From NCBI GenBank assembly GCA_015039465.1, contig MU130027.1, positions 200,140 through 264,139 on the forward strand: DNA of 64,000 bases, read 5' to 3'. Positions 45,268 through 56,049 of this stretch are shown here, in pieces (position 1 is the stretch's first letter; the number at the start of each line of letters is the position of its first letter). Source of the DNA: Phlegmacium glaucopus. Taxonomy: Eukaryota > Basidiomycota > Agaricomycetes > Agaricales > Cortinariaceae. The notes below the pieces were generated by a model that searched no databases, had not been told where the DNA came from, and worked only from the letters and a program-made list of their open reading frames with translations. A program made the position numbers and the translations under genes.

Positions 45268-47499
45268 CTTCGCAGCCTTGTTAAGTGTTATGCAGGTGAC
45301 CCTGAGGATATGCCATTGAGTTTTATAAACCTAGAATCAGGTGTTACCGAAGGCATTAATCTCATTCTCAAACGCAGTGATGTCGCTAAATAAAAGAGAG
45401 ACTCGTACACGCCACGCTCTGCGATGGCCCTCTCAAGCAGGTACTGCCTGTTGAGCCATTGCACTGGAGAGACGAGGTACCCGGAGCATTAGCTTCGAGT
45501 TGGGTGGTTTTTGAGAGGCAGGAGGGCTATTAGGTGCTGTATGCTTAGATTTTCCCTTCTTCTGCTTTCGAGGTCCAGGCATGATGTAGAAGGAGGGAAA
45601 TGTCCAATTTCACAAACCCGGGTGATGTTTTTGCGATGTCGGGCTCAGTTACCATATATTTCTGCCCAATATTTTACACCATTCTGTTCGTCTCATTTGT
45701 GCGGTTGTAACGCGCATAATTTTTTCTCAAACGGAGCAGTAATGATTGAGTTATTTACAAATTACTACGCCAGCGGAGCCTGAGCCAGCACCTGCCATCA
45801 AAATCAACCGTTTTTGGAAAAAAAATGCGTTCCTGCCTTACGTTCCGCAAGTTGCTGTAAAAAACATTGGTACTTTGCTAGGCTCTACGTGCACAATCAG
45901 TGGATTACGTAGTGGCTCCCTATGAAGCAGATGCCCAACTCGCATACCTGGAACGTGCAGGATTAGTCGATGCCATAATAACCCAAGACTCCGACCTCTT
46001 CATCTTTGGTTGCCAGAACACACTATTTAAACTTGACGTAGTGGCCAACACCGTCGTCTCCATATCTTGAAATGATTTCCGTTCTCTCACGACTTCTTCA
46101 TCGAATACAAATGGCATATCTCTTTTAGGCTGGCCTGACGTCCAGTTCCGGGCAATGGCAATTCCGAGTGGATGCGATTACCTCCCAAGTATCCCTGGTA
46201 TAGGCTTGAAGACGGCTTGCACGCTGTTGAAGAGATAGAAGAGAAGAAGTCCGTTCCGCCTGGCTATTGGAAACAATTTCAACTGGCTGAAAAATGTTTC
46301 TTGCATCAACGTGTATATTGTCCGACAGAGGGAAAACTTGTCTATCTCACGGAGGTCACTGGCGACTGGAACGATGACTATGAAGCTTACTTTGGAAGGT
46401 AGGTCATTTTTGTCATATGTTGATATTGATAAACGATATAAATTTCAGTGACATGGATACTATACTGGCGAAGAAGATTGCCCTTGGCGACGTCGATCCA
46501 ATGACTGGCTTGCCCATGGACGATATCAACCCAGGTTTCATTCCCCGTGTTCTCAAGCCTCTTCTCCTCGTCGCAAACAGTCCTGGCAAAAAACAAGGGC
46601 AAAAAACGAGAAAGCTTGCCAACTGGAGGTATTCTAAGCTTCTTTGGTTAGCTTTCCCCCTTTCCTCCTTCAGTGTCTCGTACCCTCTAATGACTCCCAT
46701 TCCTATGCAGGTCCAAATCCCATCGTACCTCCACATACAAAGCAGAACACACCACCCGTAGTCATCAAACAGGGGTTAAGTGGTAAAGCCAGCGGAAAAG
46801 AAGCTTTGCAAAGGTTTATGGATCACGATATGGCCCAAAAGCAAAAAACATCATAAGAATTTGTCTCCTCCCAGATCGGCTCAATCTAACTTCTTCCGCA
46901 CTCCCCTGGGTCCAAGACACGTGGTGTACAACGGAGGCACAGTGATGGTGTGATATCGGTTGCTAGTTCTTCCAAAATGCAAGACCAGGAGAAACCTGTA
47001 TATCGTCGTGGATGACGAGGAGGCAGCCGAAACCTCTGAACTTGTACTTGATCGTTCCGATTTATCCCTCAAAGCTCAATATGATATCGACATTGACTTG
47101 CACGAAGATGAATTCCCAGATATAGTTGAGCAAGAGGAGGGGTACATCTCGCCTACGCCTTCTTGGTCCAAAGATCCACAAGATCTACCATTACCACTTC
47201 GACCTGGACAGACGCTTACCCGTCAAAAGTGGAAAAAACAGCCAACATCATCGGGTGGACGATTCAACGATGGTACATAGCGGTGAAGAAGCCTACTTCA
47301 GAGTTGAAGCTGTGTTTAGTCCAGTTTCAACTGTTAAACGACGTGCGTCGCCTTTCGTTGGGTAGAGGTTTCATTCAAGAGATCCCAACGAAGCGGAATG
47401 CCAACAACGACGATAATGACCGCACCCTCGTGCATGCTACGCCTTGGCCAACCGAAGTTTAATATTCCGTTGACGAAATCTCTTTACTCATCTTTTATT

Positions 47500-47780
47500 A
47501 AGGTCCGGATTTGCGATGCGCTCTCGCTCTCGCAGTTGATGATGCCACCGACTTGGGTTATATGAAGGCAAACCGGCAAGAGCTACGCAGGAAATTTTAT
47601 GAGAGGCCTGAGTACGTTGATTTGATTATTGTTATTCTAGATATTATACTTAAACTTAATTGTTTCGCTAGTTGAAATCTGTCCATTATCTTGGCTTCAT
47701 GGCGGCAAGTCGATGAGCTTCGTGATACAACACTGTTGGCCATTCCTATTGGAGTATCATAAAATTCCGGTATAACACGG
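47500..47780 (+). pseudogene. Remnant of an unrecognised gene
   Basis: Two blocks, DLGYMKANRQELRRKFYERPE (47503-47620) and, after a GT...GCTAG intron, LSIILASWRQVDELRDTTLL (47673-47750), read like adjacent exons. TGA precedes the second block. I recognise no domain. 47281-47499 and 47781-48412 show nothing I can support. Confidence 0.35.
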
Positions 47781-48412
47781 GGACTCGCAGACACTAGGTA
47801 GGGTTAGACTTTCAATCTACTTCCGATGAGGGGAGAGCAATACGCGAGTCTGTCCCACCAACCAACTGTCAAGTCAGTACGTATTCATTACATACAGCAA
47901 TTGGATCAAAGGTTGGGTTACACCCGATATCACCCACAAGATGTAAATGACAAAAAGGAGATAAGTAGAGGTCCATGCGACGAAGCCGTAAAATTCTGGT
48001 GTTCGACCATGATGTTCCTCAGACTCTGGTGGCCAGCGATGTGGGGCTGTGGGTGATCTTGGTGAGATTTCTAGGTATATTTCAGAAGAATATTGAGCCA
48101 TAAAGGCATATTTACTCGTTAGGTGACGGTGATTGTTAGAGACAAAGTCATTCTCTAGTATACGAAGTCAAAATCGGAACAGAATTGGTTGCGGGACCGG
48201 TAATTCTTACTATGAGATGACTAGATCTATGGTTCACAGATTAGAAAACAAATGAAATACTTATCATCATATCCTGCGTAAAATTCAGAGGTTCCAAGAA
48301 CTTGAGTGTCACCAAAATTAACGCTACATGCGCATAGATCTCGCTGACAAGGGATGTATTTCATTTCCTTCCTACAACCAAATAGAACCGCACGGTCGCT
48401 GAGGGGGTGGGA

Positions 48413-48896
48413 TTAGCCACTGTCGGACCGGGTAGGGCGCGGGACTAAAAGGGAGTGTGAGTATGCCTTGATTAAAATTATTCCTTTTTTTTCGAAGGTA
48501 TTTGGGATGCTAGAAGAGGTAGAAATGGGTATGTAAGTGGATGTTCTCGATTGCGTTGTTGGAGGCAAAAAAGATAGGGACGGCACTGACGAAATCATAC
48601 CAGCAGAGGTCAAGTAGAAAGAAAATAAGATAATCACCTGTGATGGATGGATGGTAGGGATGTGATCCTGCCTCAAGGTACCAGTTCTGCTCTTCGGTAC
48701 GAGTTCCCCGGACATCGTACTCCCAAGAAATAGTCCCAGTTCTGGCGTATATGCCACCATCTCCAACACCTATCATCTCGATTTCGCGTTGCCCATATGC
48801 CGACATAGATTGTGGCGACAAGGAACTGTTTGACCTAGCGAACGACGTCGAAGAAATGGTGAAATAGACGTAAATGAGGACGGAGATGACCGGCAT
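48413..48896 (-). CDS. Small hypothetical protein with possible signal peptide
   Basis: The minus-strand start at 48896 gives MPVISVLIYVYFTISSTSFA, a hydrophobic leader with small residues before RS, then a soluble stretch (EMIGVGDGGIYARTGTISWE, NWYLEAGSHPYHPS). A GTGATT at about 48641 could be an intron donor; without splicing the frame ends at 48510. I recognise no family. It may be a fragment of a secreted protein or a chance frame. Confidence 0.3.
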
Positions 48897-48901
48897 CTTC
48901 C

Positions 48902-49967
48902 CTGTGTGAGTAAGGAGGTGAACACAAACACCTTACAGGGCGCGACACTGTTAATTGAATACCCGAGCCTGGCGCTGTTGGACGATGAGGGCATTACGGG
49001 ACGATGCGGGATGCCTAGTCTCGGAATGTTTTCGCGAATCATCACTGGCCCTAACTCGGTCTTCTATATCGTCTTGCCCCGTGTCCATATTATATGCGCC
49101 TACGCCATCCGTCTAACACTGCCGATACCGATTCCGCCAACAAAACCATCCTCCCCATCGCCTTCTTCTACACCTTCCTCTATCCCCTACACCTGCTGCC
49201 TATCCGTGACCTCTCTCAAACTCTTAGCGTTTGTACGTGTTGTCAAACTCGGTGGTATCCAGCCCAGTTCTAACAACGGTACAGGCCCCGCTGCAGATCA
49301 CTCTGGCCCTGGCCGTGGGTACGGATGGTAACGTTGTCTCCAGGCAACTTAATTCCTGAAAGAAAATCCTCCCCGCCTTGTCCTGAATGGAATTGGGATT
49401 GTTGATGGGATGACGATTGCGGTGCTAGAATCATGGAGTGGGCAAAGCCGACGACGTAGTCTGTTGAGATTGGCTGCTGGTGTTGGGACGACACCGTGTG
49501 TGCGGGGGGTGACGCTTTGCATTGGATCGGACACCAAAGGTACGCGTGCAACCTGGAAATCCACATGGATAATCTATGGAAGAAGATTAAAAATCCAGTC
49601 AATATTTTCGGTATTGCGAAAGGAAGGAATTGGAGTTCAACTTACATCTTTCATTGTTATGCATGTTCATATAGGTTCTCAATTTACTAGGCCTATAAGA
49701 GAAATGAGTTTCAGTATTCTCCAGTCCATCTTACACATCTACTTTGTTTTTGAAGACGCTTACGAATAACAACGCACCTGTGGAACTTCTTTCCGCAGAC
49801 CTCACGGCGGTGCATCTTGAATTTCTTCTTCTTCTTCATCATAGGAGCCAAGAAGCTTCCTTCTCCTGCTCCTACAACTTTCTTCTTTCCTGCCGAGCTC
49901 TTCTCGGACATTTGGACAACTATCTGCCTCTTGATCACTCTTGGTCATCTGGGTAGACCGCCTCTCT
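48902..49967. other. No confident gene
   Basis: Overlapping frames occur on both strands without recognisable domains. A lysine-rich minus-strand start (MSEKSSAGKKKVVGAGEG, about 49913) could be the N-terminus of an unidentified gene. Confidence 0.25.
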
Positions 49968-49968
49968 G

Positions 49969-50376
49969 CCAAAGCGTCGAATGGTAGACTCGTCAGAAAA
50001 CCGTGGTAAATGGACTGTTTGTATGTGTCGACTGTGACGAAGAGAGGTTTGTGCACTTGTGAAAGCGCGTAGACGGGAGTTGTCTTGTGTGAAAGAGGTC
50101 TCGAGTGATGATATACTATCGGAATCGGAGTGGCGAAGAATAGGCCTTAGGGATGAGGATGCAGAGGCAGGGGCTGGCTTTGATGATACAGCTAGTACTT
50201 GGCCGTGCACCGAAGTCGCACCCACTGTTGAGCCCGGAATGTCAAAAAGGATGCAGAGGCAGGGGCTGGCTTTGATGATACAGCTAGTACTTGGCCGTGC
50301 ACCGAAGTCGCACCCACTGTTGAGCCCGGAATGTCAAAACCCGAAGGATGGCCTGCCCATCTTGAACTATGACTAG
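49969..50376 (-). CDS. Hypothetical Ser-rich fragment with an internal 92-bp tandem duplication
   Basis: On the minus strand, ILRHSDSDSISSLETSFTQD and TIRRFGREAVYPDDQE form a Ser/Arg-rich, non-repetitive frame. The 92-bp duplication at 50157-50340 shifts frame because 92 is not a multiple of three. I recognise no family and the strand is uncertain. Confidence 0.25.
50157..50340. repeat. Perfect tandem duplication, 92-bp unit x 2
   Basis: ggatgcagaggcaggggctg... at 50157-50248 repeats at 50249-50340 with no differences I can see, indicating a recent duplication or an assembly duplication. Confidence 0.9.
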
Positions 50377-51563
50377 GTCCCACGCTAAAGGATGAAGAAG
50401 TGCGGGGACCGGGCGCCGACGTATTCACGATCCAGAACTATGGTGATGCTCGCAAAACTGCCGCCATAGTTCAGAGTTGAGAATGCCCATGCATGACGTA
50501 GGGAACGTCGCAGGGACAGGTGCTGTGTGTGAGGTTCTCTCGAATCATTATCATACTCCAATGAGCTAATTGACTTGAAGCAACTTGGGGCAACTGAGGA
50601 GGCTACAGCGAAGGTTAGTTCAATGCTGAACGTGCCGGTCGGCCCGCGAAAATCAAATTCTTTACCACCCTCCCTCCATGGAAATCTTCCACTGAATTCC
50701 TATCTCTACCCTTGTCCCTTACCGTCACTAGCTGGAAGATCATACCATGGCTACCCATCGTGTGTACTCAAAATATACCAGTGACAACGTAGGAGCTATG
50801 CGCCGCACTATAGAAAATGTTCTAGTAGGTTCTGTTGAGCCTCTTTGTCAACTGGCAATAATGCTGCTACTAGTACATCTCAATCATTCTTTTAAGTCAG
50901 TATCATAACCAAAGTCGATGTTAATTGTCAAGTTCAAATTGTACCGTTATCTCATCCTGGACACAATACAACTCATCCCCAATGAGCGGGTTCACGTTCA
51001 ACCTTTGAGGGAGCTATGATAGCCAACAACGTTTCTATCCTCTATCAAATTATCGTCGACGCCACCTCAACATCACCCTCTGTCAAATGCCGTCGTTCTG
51101 AAGCACCCTCGGCTGGACTGGTACAACAATGACTCCGCCTCCGACAAATTGGGTAGGAGTAATACCCCTCTAGGGCCCTGGCCGACAACACTTGCATCTG
51201 TCAAGTTTCCCTTAAGTCATTATTTTATTACCAACGTACATATTAGCTGGCAACTCTGCCTTATTTCTACTGCCAACTGACCAACAAGATTCTAGCAGCC
51301 GATGAACGTTATTATTATGATTGCTAACTACCAGCGTCGGTATACTTGTCTCTCAACCTGGTATCAGTACGGTGACGATGCCTACTAATAGGTGCTATCT
51401 ATGTGGCAATCAAAGCGAGAGACCAGCGAAGATCATTGTTACATATGACACCGTCCGTTGGGATCGGGCTAAATAGTAGCGGTTTTACTTATTGTTGTTA
51501 CTCCCCTTCCGTTGTAACTCCACCGTGGGAAGAACACAGCACTCTCTCTTGACCTTCATCATC
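50377..51563. other. No gene seen (upstream region of the NLR)
   Basis: Only short frames are present. The stretch presumably holds the NLR promoter. A CT-rich stretch near 51485-51560 precedes the start codon. I cannot point to a TATA box. Confidence 0.35.
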
Positions 51564-54500
51564 ATGTCGAGCGAAAGACCATCTAAGAAGAATCCCATAA
51601 CCAAAGCTATTCGATATGTCAAAGGGAAGTTATCTTCCCCTCTTCCTTTGTCAAATCCGCCCACACCATTGTCGATCAACGTGGATCCAAGCTCTGATAA
51701 CCGTATAGCAACAACAGACGCTGGAACAAGGTGAGCAGCAGAATTCCCTATCTGCTGGATTATTGACTTAGCCTCCTCATTCTTTTAAGCCACCTGCCGC
51801 TCAATATGGTCCCTGTGGTCAGCGTCGATCATGCTACTACCGCGGTCATGACCACGGAAGCAGACACAGTGTCTCTCCCAAATTCCGTACCAGTCTCAGC
51901 AGCGATACCTATTGTGGACAGGCAACTTGGTTCTGCTAGTAACCGGGGACAAGAAACTCCATCCACGGTCAGCATCCGTGTTGCGTTCACGACTGTCGTT
52001 ATTAATGGTTCCTCATTTAGGACATGGCTCCGATGTCTGCCTTCCAGGGTGCTCACGATGTACGCCTGCTTCACTCAACAATTAACATGGCCAATAGTGT
52101 AAGCATCATTCCATCTGTACAAAGATTAATCCGTGTACTGAGATTCTGTCATCGTGTCAGATAACTCAGATCCACATGCATGCGCCATCCAACGCTGATG
52201 GAGATGAACAGTCGAACTCTCGAATCATAGTAAGCAATATAATCTTTGGAGTCGGATGATCTGCGCTGAATGCTAGTTCGTAGGATGCGCTACTACATGA
52301 GAAGCTCTTCCCACGTGCTCAGTTTGCGGAATACGATGCAGCAATTCCACGCAACGCATGTACGGAGAACACTCGCAAGGACATCCTCGATTCACTGCGA
52401 GTGTGGGCCAATAATGACAAGACAACAAAGGTATACTGGCTCAATGGGATGGCTGGAACTGGCAAAACGACAATTGCTTACTCTTTCAGTGATATCCTCC
52501 GTGAAATGGGTTCCCTTGGTGGTACCTTCTTCTGTTCTCATCTCCAGTCTGATACCAGTGATGTTCATTGCATCATTCCCACCATCTCCCTTCAGTTGGC
52601 CAAGTATTTCCCTTCTCTGCCCCAACTTATCTTGGATGTAGTAAAAGCTGATCCAAGTACTGACTGCACATCTTGGAGGATTGGCAAACAATTCCTGAAT
52701 TTCATGGTGAGACCACTTGCTGCATACAAGGATAGTATCAGAGGAGGAGCAATCCCAGTTATTGTTCTTGATGCCCTGGATGAGTGCTCTGACCAGTCCC
52801 TTGTGGCTGAGTTGCTTTCTGTGATTGCAAAGTATAGTAAATCTCTTCCTGTCAAGTTCTTCATCACTAGTCGTCCAGAGATAGTGCTCAAGGAAACTTT
52901 TGATCATTCTTGGGATCATTCCAACTTCATCCTTCATGAGGTTGGAAAAGAGATTGTCAAGGCTGATATTGAGCTTTATATTAAAGCTTGCTTGCTTAGC
53001 AAAGTGAAGCACAATAGGCATAATTGGCCTCCTCAGGCTGAACTTGAAAGGCTTGTCAGTATGTCTGGCACCTTGTTCATTTATGCAGCAACTGTCTGCA
53101 AATATATTGCTCAGAAGGGTAGTTACAACATGCCTCAGCGTCTATCAGATGTGGTCAAATTGGAAGCAACATCTGATGTAACCCATTCACTGGATATTCT
53201 TTATGATAAAATTTTGGATGCTGCCTATGCCTTTACAACTGAAAAGGAGAAGATAAATATAGGCATGGTTCTCACAGCTGTTGTATATGTCTATAATCCT
53301 CTTTCTATGACTGCTATCAGTGCTTTGCTGGAGATGCCCATAGAATACACTGTGGCTGCCCTGTCTTCTCTTCATTCCTTGATATACATTCCATCTGAAG
53401 ACTTTGATAAGCCCATCTCAATATTTCATGCTTCCTTCTATGATTTCATCAGTAATCCCATTCGTTCCCCAAAACACTATCTTGACCCATGTATTTCACA
53501 TAAGCATTTGGCACTTCAGTGTTTGTCCTTGATGGAGAAAGAATGGTCAGAGGAAGAAAGGGTGTCTTACTTGGCAGAGAGGAGATATGGAGACATTCCT
53601 CAATCTCTTGCATATGCTTGTGGTAGCTGGGTTTCACATTTCACATATGCAGACAACAATGAAATTGATGAATTGAAGCATTTTTTCCAAAGACATCTTC
53701 TGAGATGGATGGATTGTTTGAGTATTTTAGGAAAGTTGGGAATAGCAATGCATGCATTGCATGAGCTAGAAAAATGGGCAAATGTAAGTGATCATATTTG
53801 TGCACATGAATTTCACTTATAACAGAAAACAGTCCAAGAAGCTGTTGAAGATGACAGTGATTGATGCTGCAAAATTCCTGAAGGAAAATTATGACTTTAT
53901 TAAAAGTAAGAGTCTTGAAGGATGCCCTTCAGCATTGGTTTGGCTGCCAGAGACATCAGATATTTGGAAAGCATATGGAAATAAGATGGATTGTCCATGG
54001 AAACTGAGTGTTGGAAGAAGAAAGGCATGGAGCCTGTCTGATGCAGTCCTAAGACATTCACATGAATCACATGATGTCAAATCTGCTGTCTTCTCTCCTG
54101 ATGGTATGCATATTGTGTCTGCATCTGATGATAATACTGCACGGGTCTGGAATACAGCCACAGGAGAATGTGAGGCAGAGCTGAAAGGACATTCAGAAGT
54201 TGTCAACTCTGCTCTCTTCTCTCCTGATGGCATGCATATTGTGTCTGCATCTGATGATAACACTGCATGGATATGGAATACAGCCACAGGAGAGTGTGAG
54301 GCAGAGCTGAAAGGGCATTCAGGAGACGTCAAATCTGCTGTCTTCTCTCCTGATGGTATGCATATTGTGTCTGCATCTGTTGATAACACTGCACGGATAT
54401 GGAATACAGGCACAGGAGAATGTGAGGCAGAGCTGAAAGGACATTCAAACTCTGTCAACTCTGCTGTCTTCTCTCCTAATGGTATGCATATTGTGTCTGC

Positions 54501-56049
54501 ATCTGATGATAATACTGCACGGATCTGGAGTACAGCCACAGGAGAGTGTGTAGCAGAGTTGAAAGGACATTTGGGATGTGTCAAATCTGCTGTCTTCTCT
54601 CCAGATGGTATGCAGATTGTGTCTGCATCTCATGATGGCACTGCATGTATCTGGAATACAGCCACAGGACAGTGTGTAGCAGACCTGAAAGGCCACTTGG
54701 GACATGTCAAATCTGCTGTCTTCTCTCCTGATGGTATGCATATTGTCTCTGCATCTAAGGATGGCACTGCATGTATCTGGAATACAGGCACAGGAGAGTG
54801 TGAGGCAGAGCTGGAAGGACATTCACACTGGGTTGAATCTGCTGTCTTCTCTCCTGATGGTATGCATATTGTGTCTGCATCTAATGATTACACTGCACGG
54901 ATCTGGAATACATCCACAGGGGAGTGTGAGGCAGTGCTGAAAGGACATTCACACTGGGTCAACTCTGCTATCTTCTCTCCTGATGGCATGCATATTGTGT
55001 CTGCATCTTATGATGGCACTGCACAGATCTGGAATACAGCCACAGAACCATATGAAGCAGAGTTGAAAGGACATTCAGAATATGTCTCCTCTGTTGTCTT
55101 CTCTTCTGATGGTCTGCATATTTTGTCTGCATCTCATGATCACACTGCACGGATCTGGAATACATCCACAGGAGAGTGTGAGTCAGAGCTGAAAGGACAT
55201 TCAGGACGTGTCAACTCTGCTGTCTTCTCTCCTGATGGTATGCATATTGTGTCTGCATCTGATGATAACACTGCACGGATCTGGAATACATCCACAGGAG
55301 AGTGTGAGTCAGAGCTGAAAGGACATTCAGGACGTCTCCTGTTTGCTGCCTTCTCTCCAGATGGTATGCATATTGTGTCTGCATCTTATGATGGCACTGT
55401 ACAGATCTGGAATACAGCCACAGAAGAGTGTGAGGCAGAGCTGGAGGGACATTCAGGATGTGTCTACTCTGCTGTCTTCTCTCCAGATGGTATGCATATT
55501 GTGTCTTCATCTTCTGATAGCACTGCACGGATCTGGAATACAGCCACAGGAGAGTGTGAGGCAGAGCTGAAAGGACATTCACACTTTGTCAACTCTGCTG
55601 TCTTCTCTCCAGATGGTATGCATATTGTGTCTTCATCTTCTGATAACACTGCACGGATCTGGAATACAGCCACAGGAGAGTGTGAGGCAGAGCTGAATGG
55701 AGACATGTTTCTTCTATCTATGTCTGATACCAGTCAATTATCTGGTTTATCATCAATTCCTAATGGTATTTATATCCACCATGATGCTTATGGTAGACTT
55801 TATCCCTCATTACAGTTATCATTTCTTGATATATATCAAGACATGATATTCCACACCATGGAACATAAAATTTGCATTCCATCACCTTTTCGTAAGCCAA
55901 GATCTGTCTGCTATCACTTGTCCAAAATATGCCTTGGATATGGATCAGGAGAAGTTTTGGTTCTAGAAGTATGTATGGCCCCTTATATTACATTCCATGT
56001 TTGTATTTCATTGCTCAATGTTTTCTCTCAACTCTAGTGTCAATCTTAG
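51564..56049 (+). CDS. NACHT-WD40 NLR-like protein, intact seven-exon gene
   Basis: Exons are 51564-51730, 51790-51979, 52021-52098, 52161-52229, 52284-53783, 53833-55968 and 56038-56049. All introns are GT...AG and the phases agree, giving 1383 residues. The N-terminal 168 residues are Ser/Pro/Thr-rich and include MSAFQGAHDVRLLHSTINMA on its own exon. NACHT follows, with Walker A GMAGTGKTT (about 223-231), Walker B VIVLDALDEC (about 327-336) and FFITSRPE. After a helical region, 13 WD40 repeats of 42 residues (about 749-1290) form a presumed beta-propeller sensor. A unique tail of about 90 residues ends the protein. Fungal NACHT-WD40 proteins act in heterokaryon incompatibility or non-self recognition, where ligand binding releases the NTPase-controlled N-terminus. 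The N-terminal effector here is not a type I recognise. It is the only clearly intact host gene in the window. Confidence 0.92.
54073..55698 (+). repeat. 13 tandem 126-bp repeats encoding WD40 units
   Basis: Each unit encodes SAVFSPDGMHIVSAS-x-D-x-TA-x-IWNTATGECEAELKGHS with few changes. The nucleotide identity between units is high enough for unequal exchange. Differences concentrate at the residues after GHS, around the D-x-TA-x turn and in the inter-strand loop. Confidence 0.95.

Larger units (their letters stand above)
40892..45857 (+). mobile_element. Tc1/mariner-superfamily transposon with long TIRs and a passenger gene
   Basis: Inverted ends of about 200 bp start CAGCAACTTGCGGAAC (40892-41095 versus 45657-45857) and are flanked by TA (40890-40891 and 45858-45859). 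It encodes a spliced DDE transposase on the plus strand and a multi-exon passenger gene on the minus strand. The length, 4966 bp, is far above a minimal Tc1 element. Confidence 0.9.
37440..47280 (+). pseudogene. EXO1-like XPG/FEN-family nuclease, decayed, with a 7.95-kb intron
   Basis: Exon 1 (37440-37594) reads MGISGLLPAIKSIQ and YVWLHRGIYTCATELATGKK. Exon 2 is 37691-37931 (GIKPYIAFDGALPAKKGTEHK, KCVDVTPQM). Exon 3 starts at 45882 ([53 protein letters not shown]). Later exons run to about 47280 (SVPPGYWKQFQLAEKCFLH, then an acidic tail). These are the N and I regions of EXO1, a 5'-3' exonuclease in mismatch repair and resection. The expected first active-site Asp (VDAY in the family) reads IAAY. 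TGA at 37728-37730 and 46068-46070, TAG at 46236-46238 and a slip near there disable it. Intron 2 (37932-45881) holds two transposons. It is probably a paralogue, not the sole EXO1. Confidence 0.85.

Noticed and set aside
40892..45857. Integrated virus or Maverick-like element, given long TIRs and several genes
   Set aside because: The TA target, the Tc1-like DDE transposase and the absence of polymerase or capsid genes fit a Tc1/mariner element.
53784..53832. Frameshift separating NACHT from WD40 halves
   Set aside because: Using the second CAG at 53830-53832 as acceptor keeps phase 0 and joins the halves without a stop.
53889..55706. Minus-strand frames across the WD40 region
   Set aside because: They are shadow translations of tandem 126-bp repeats.
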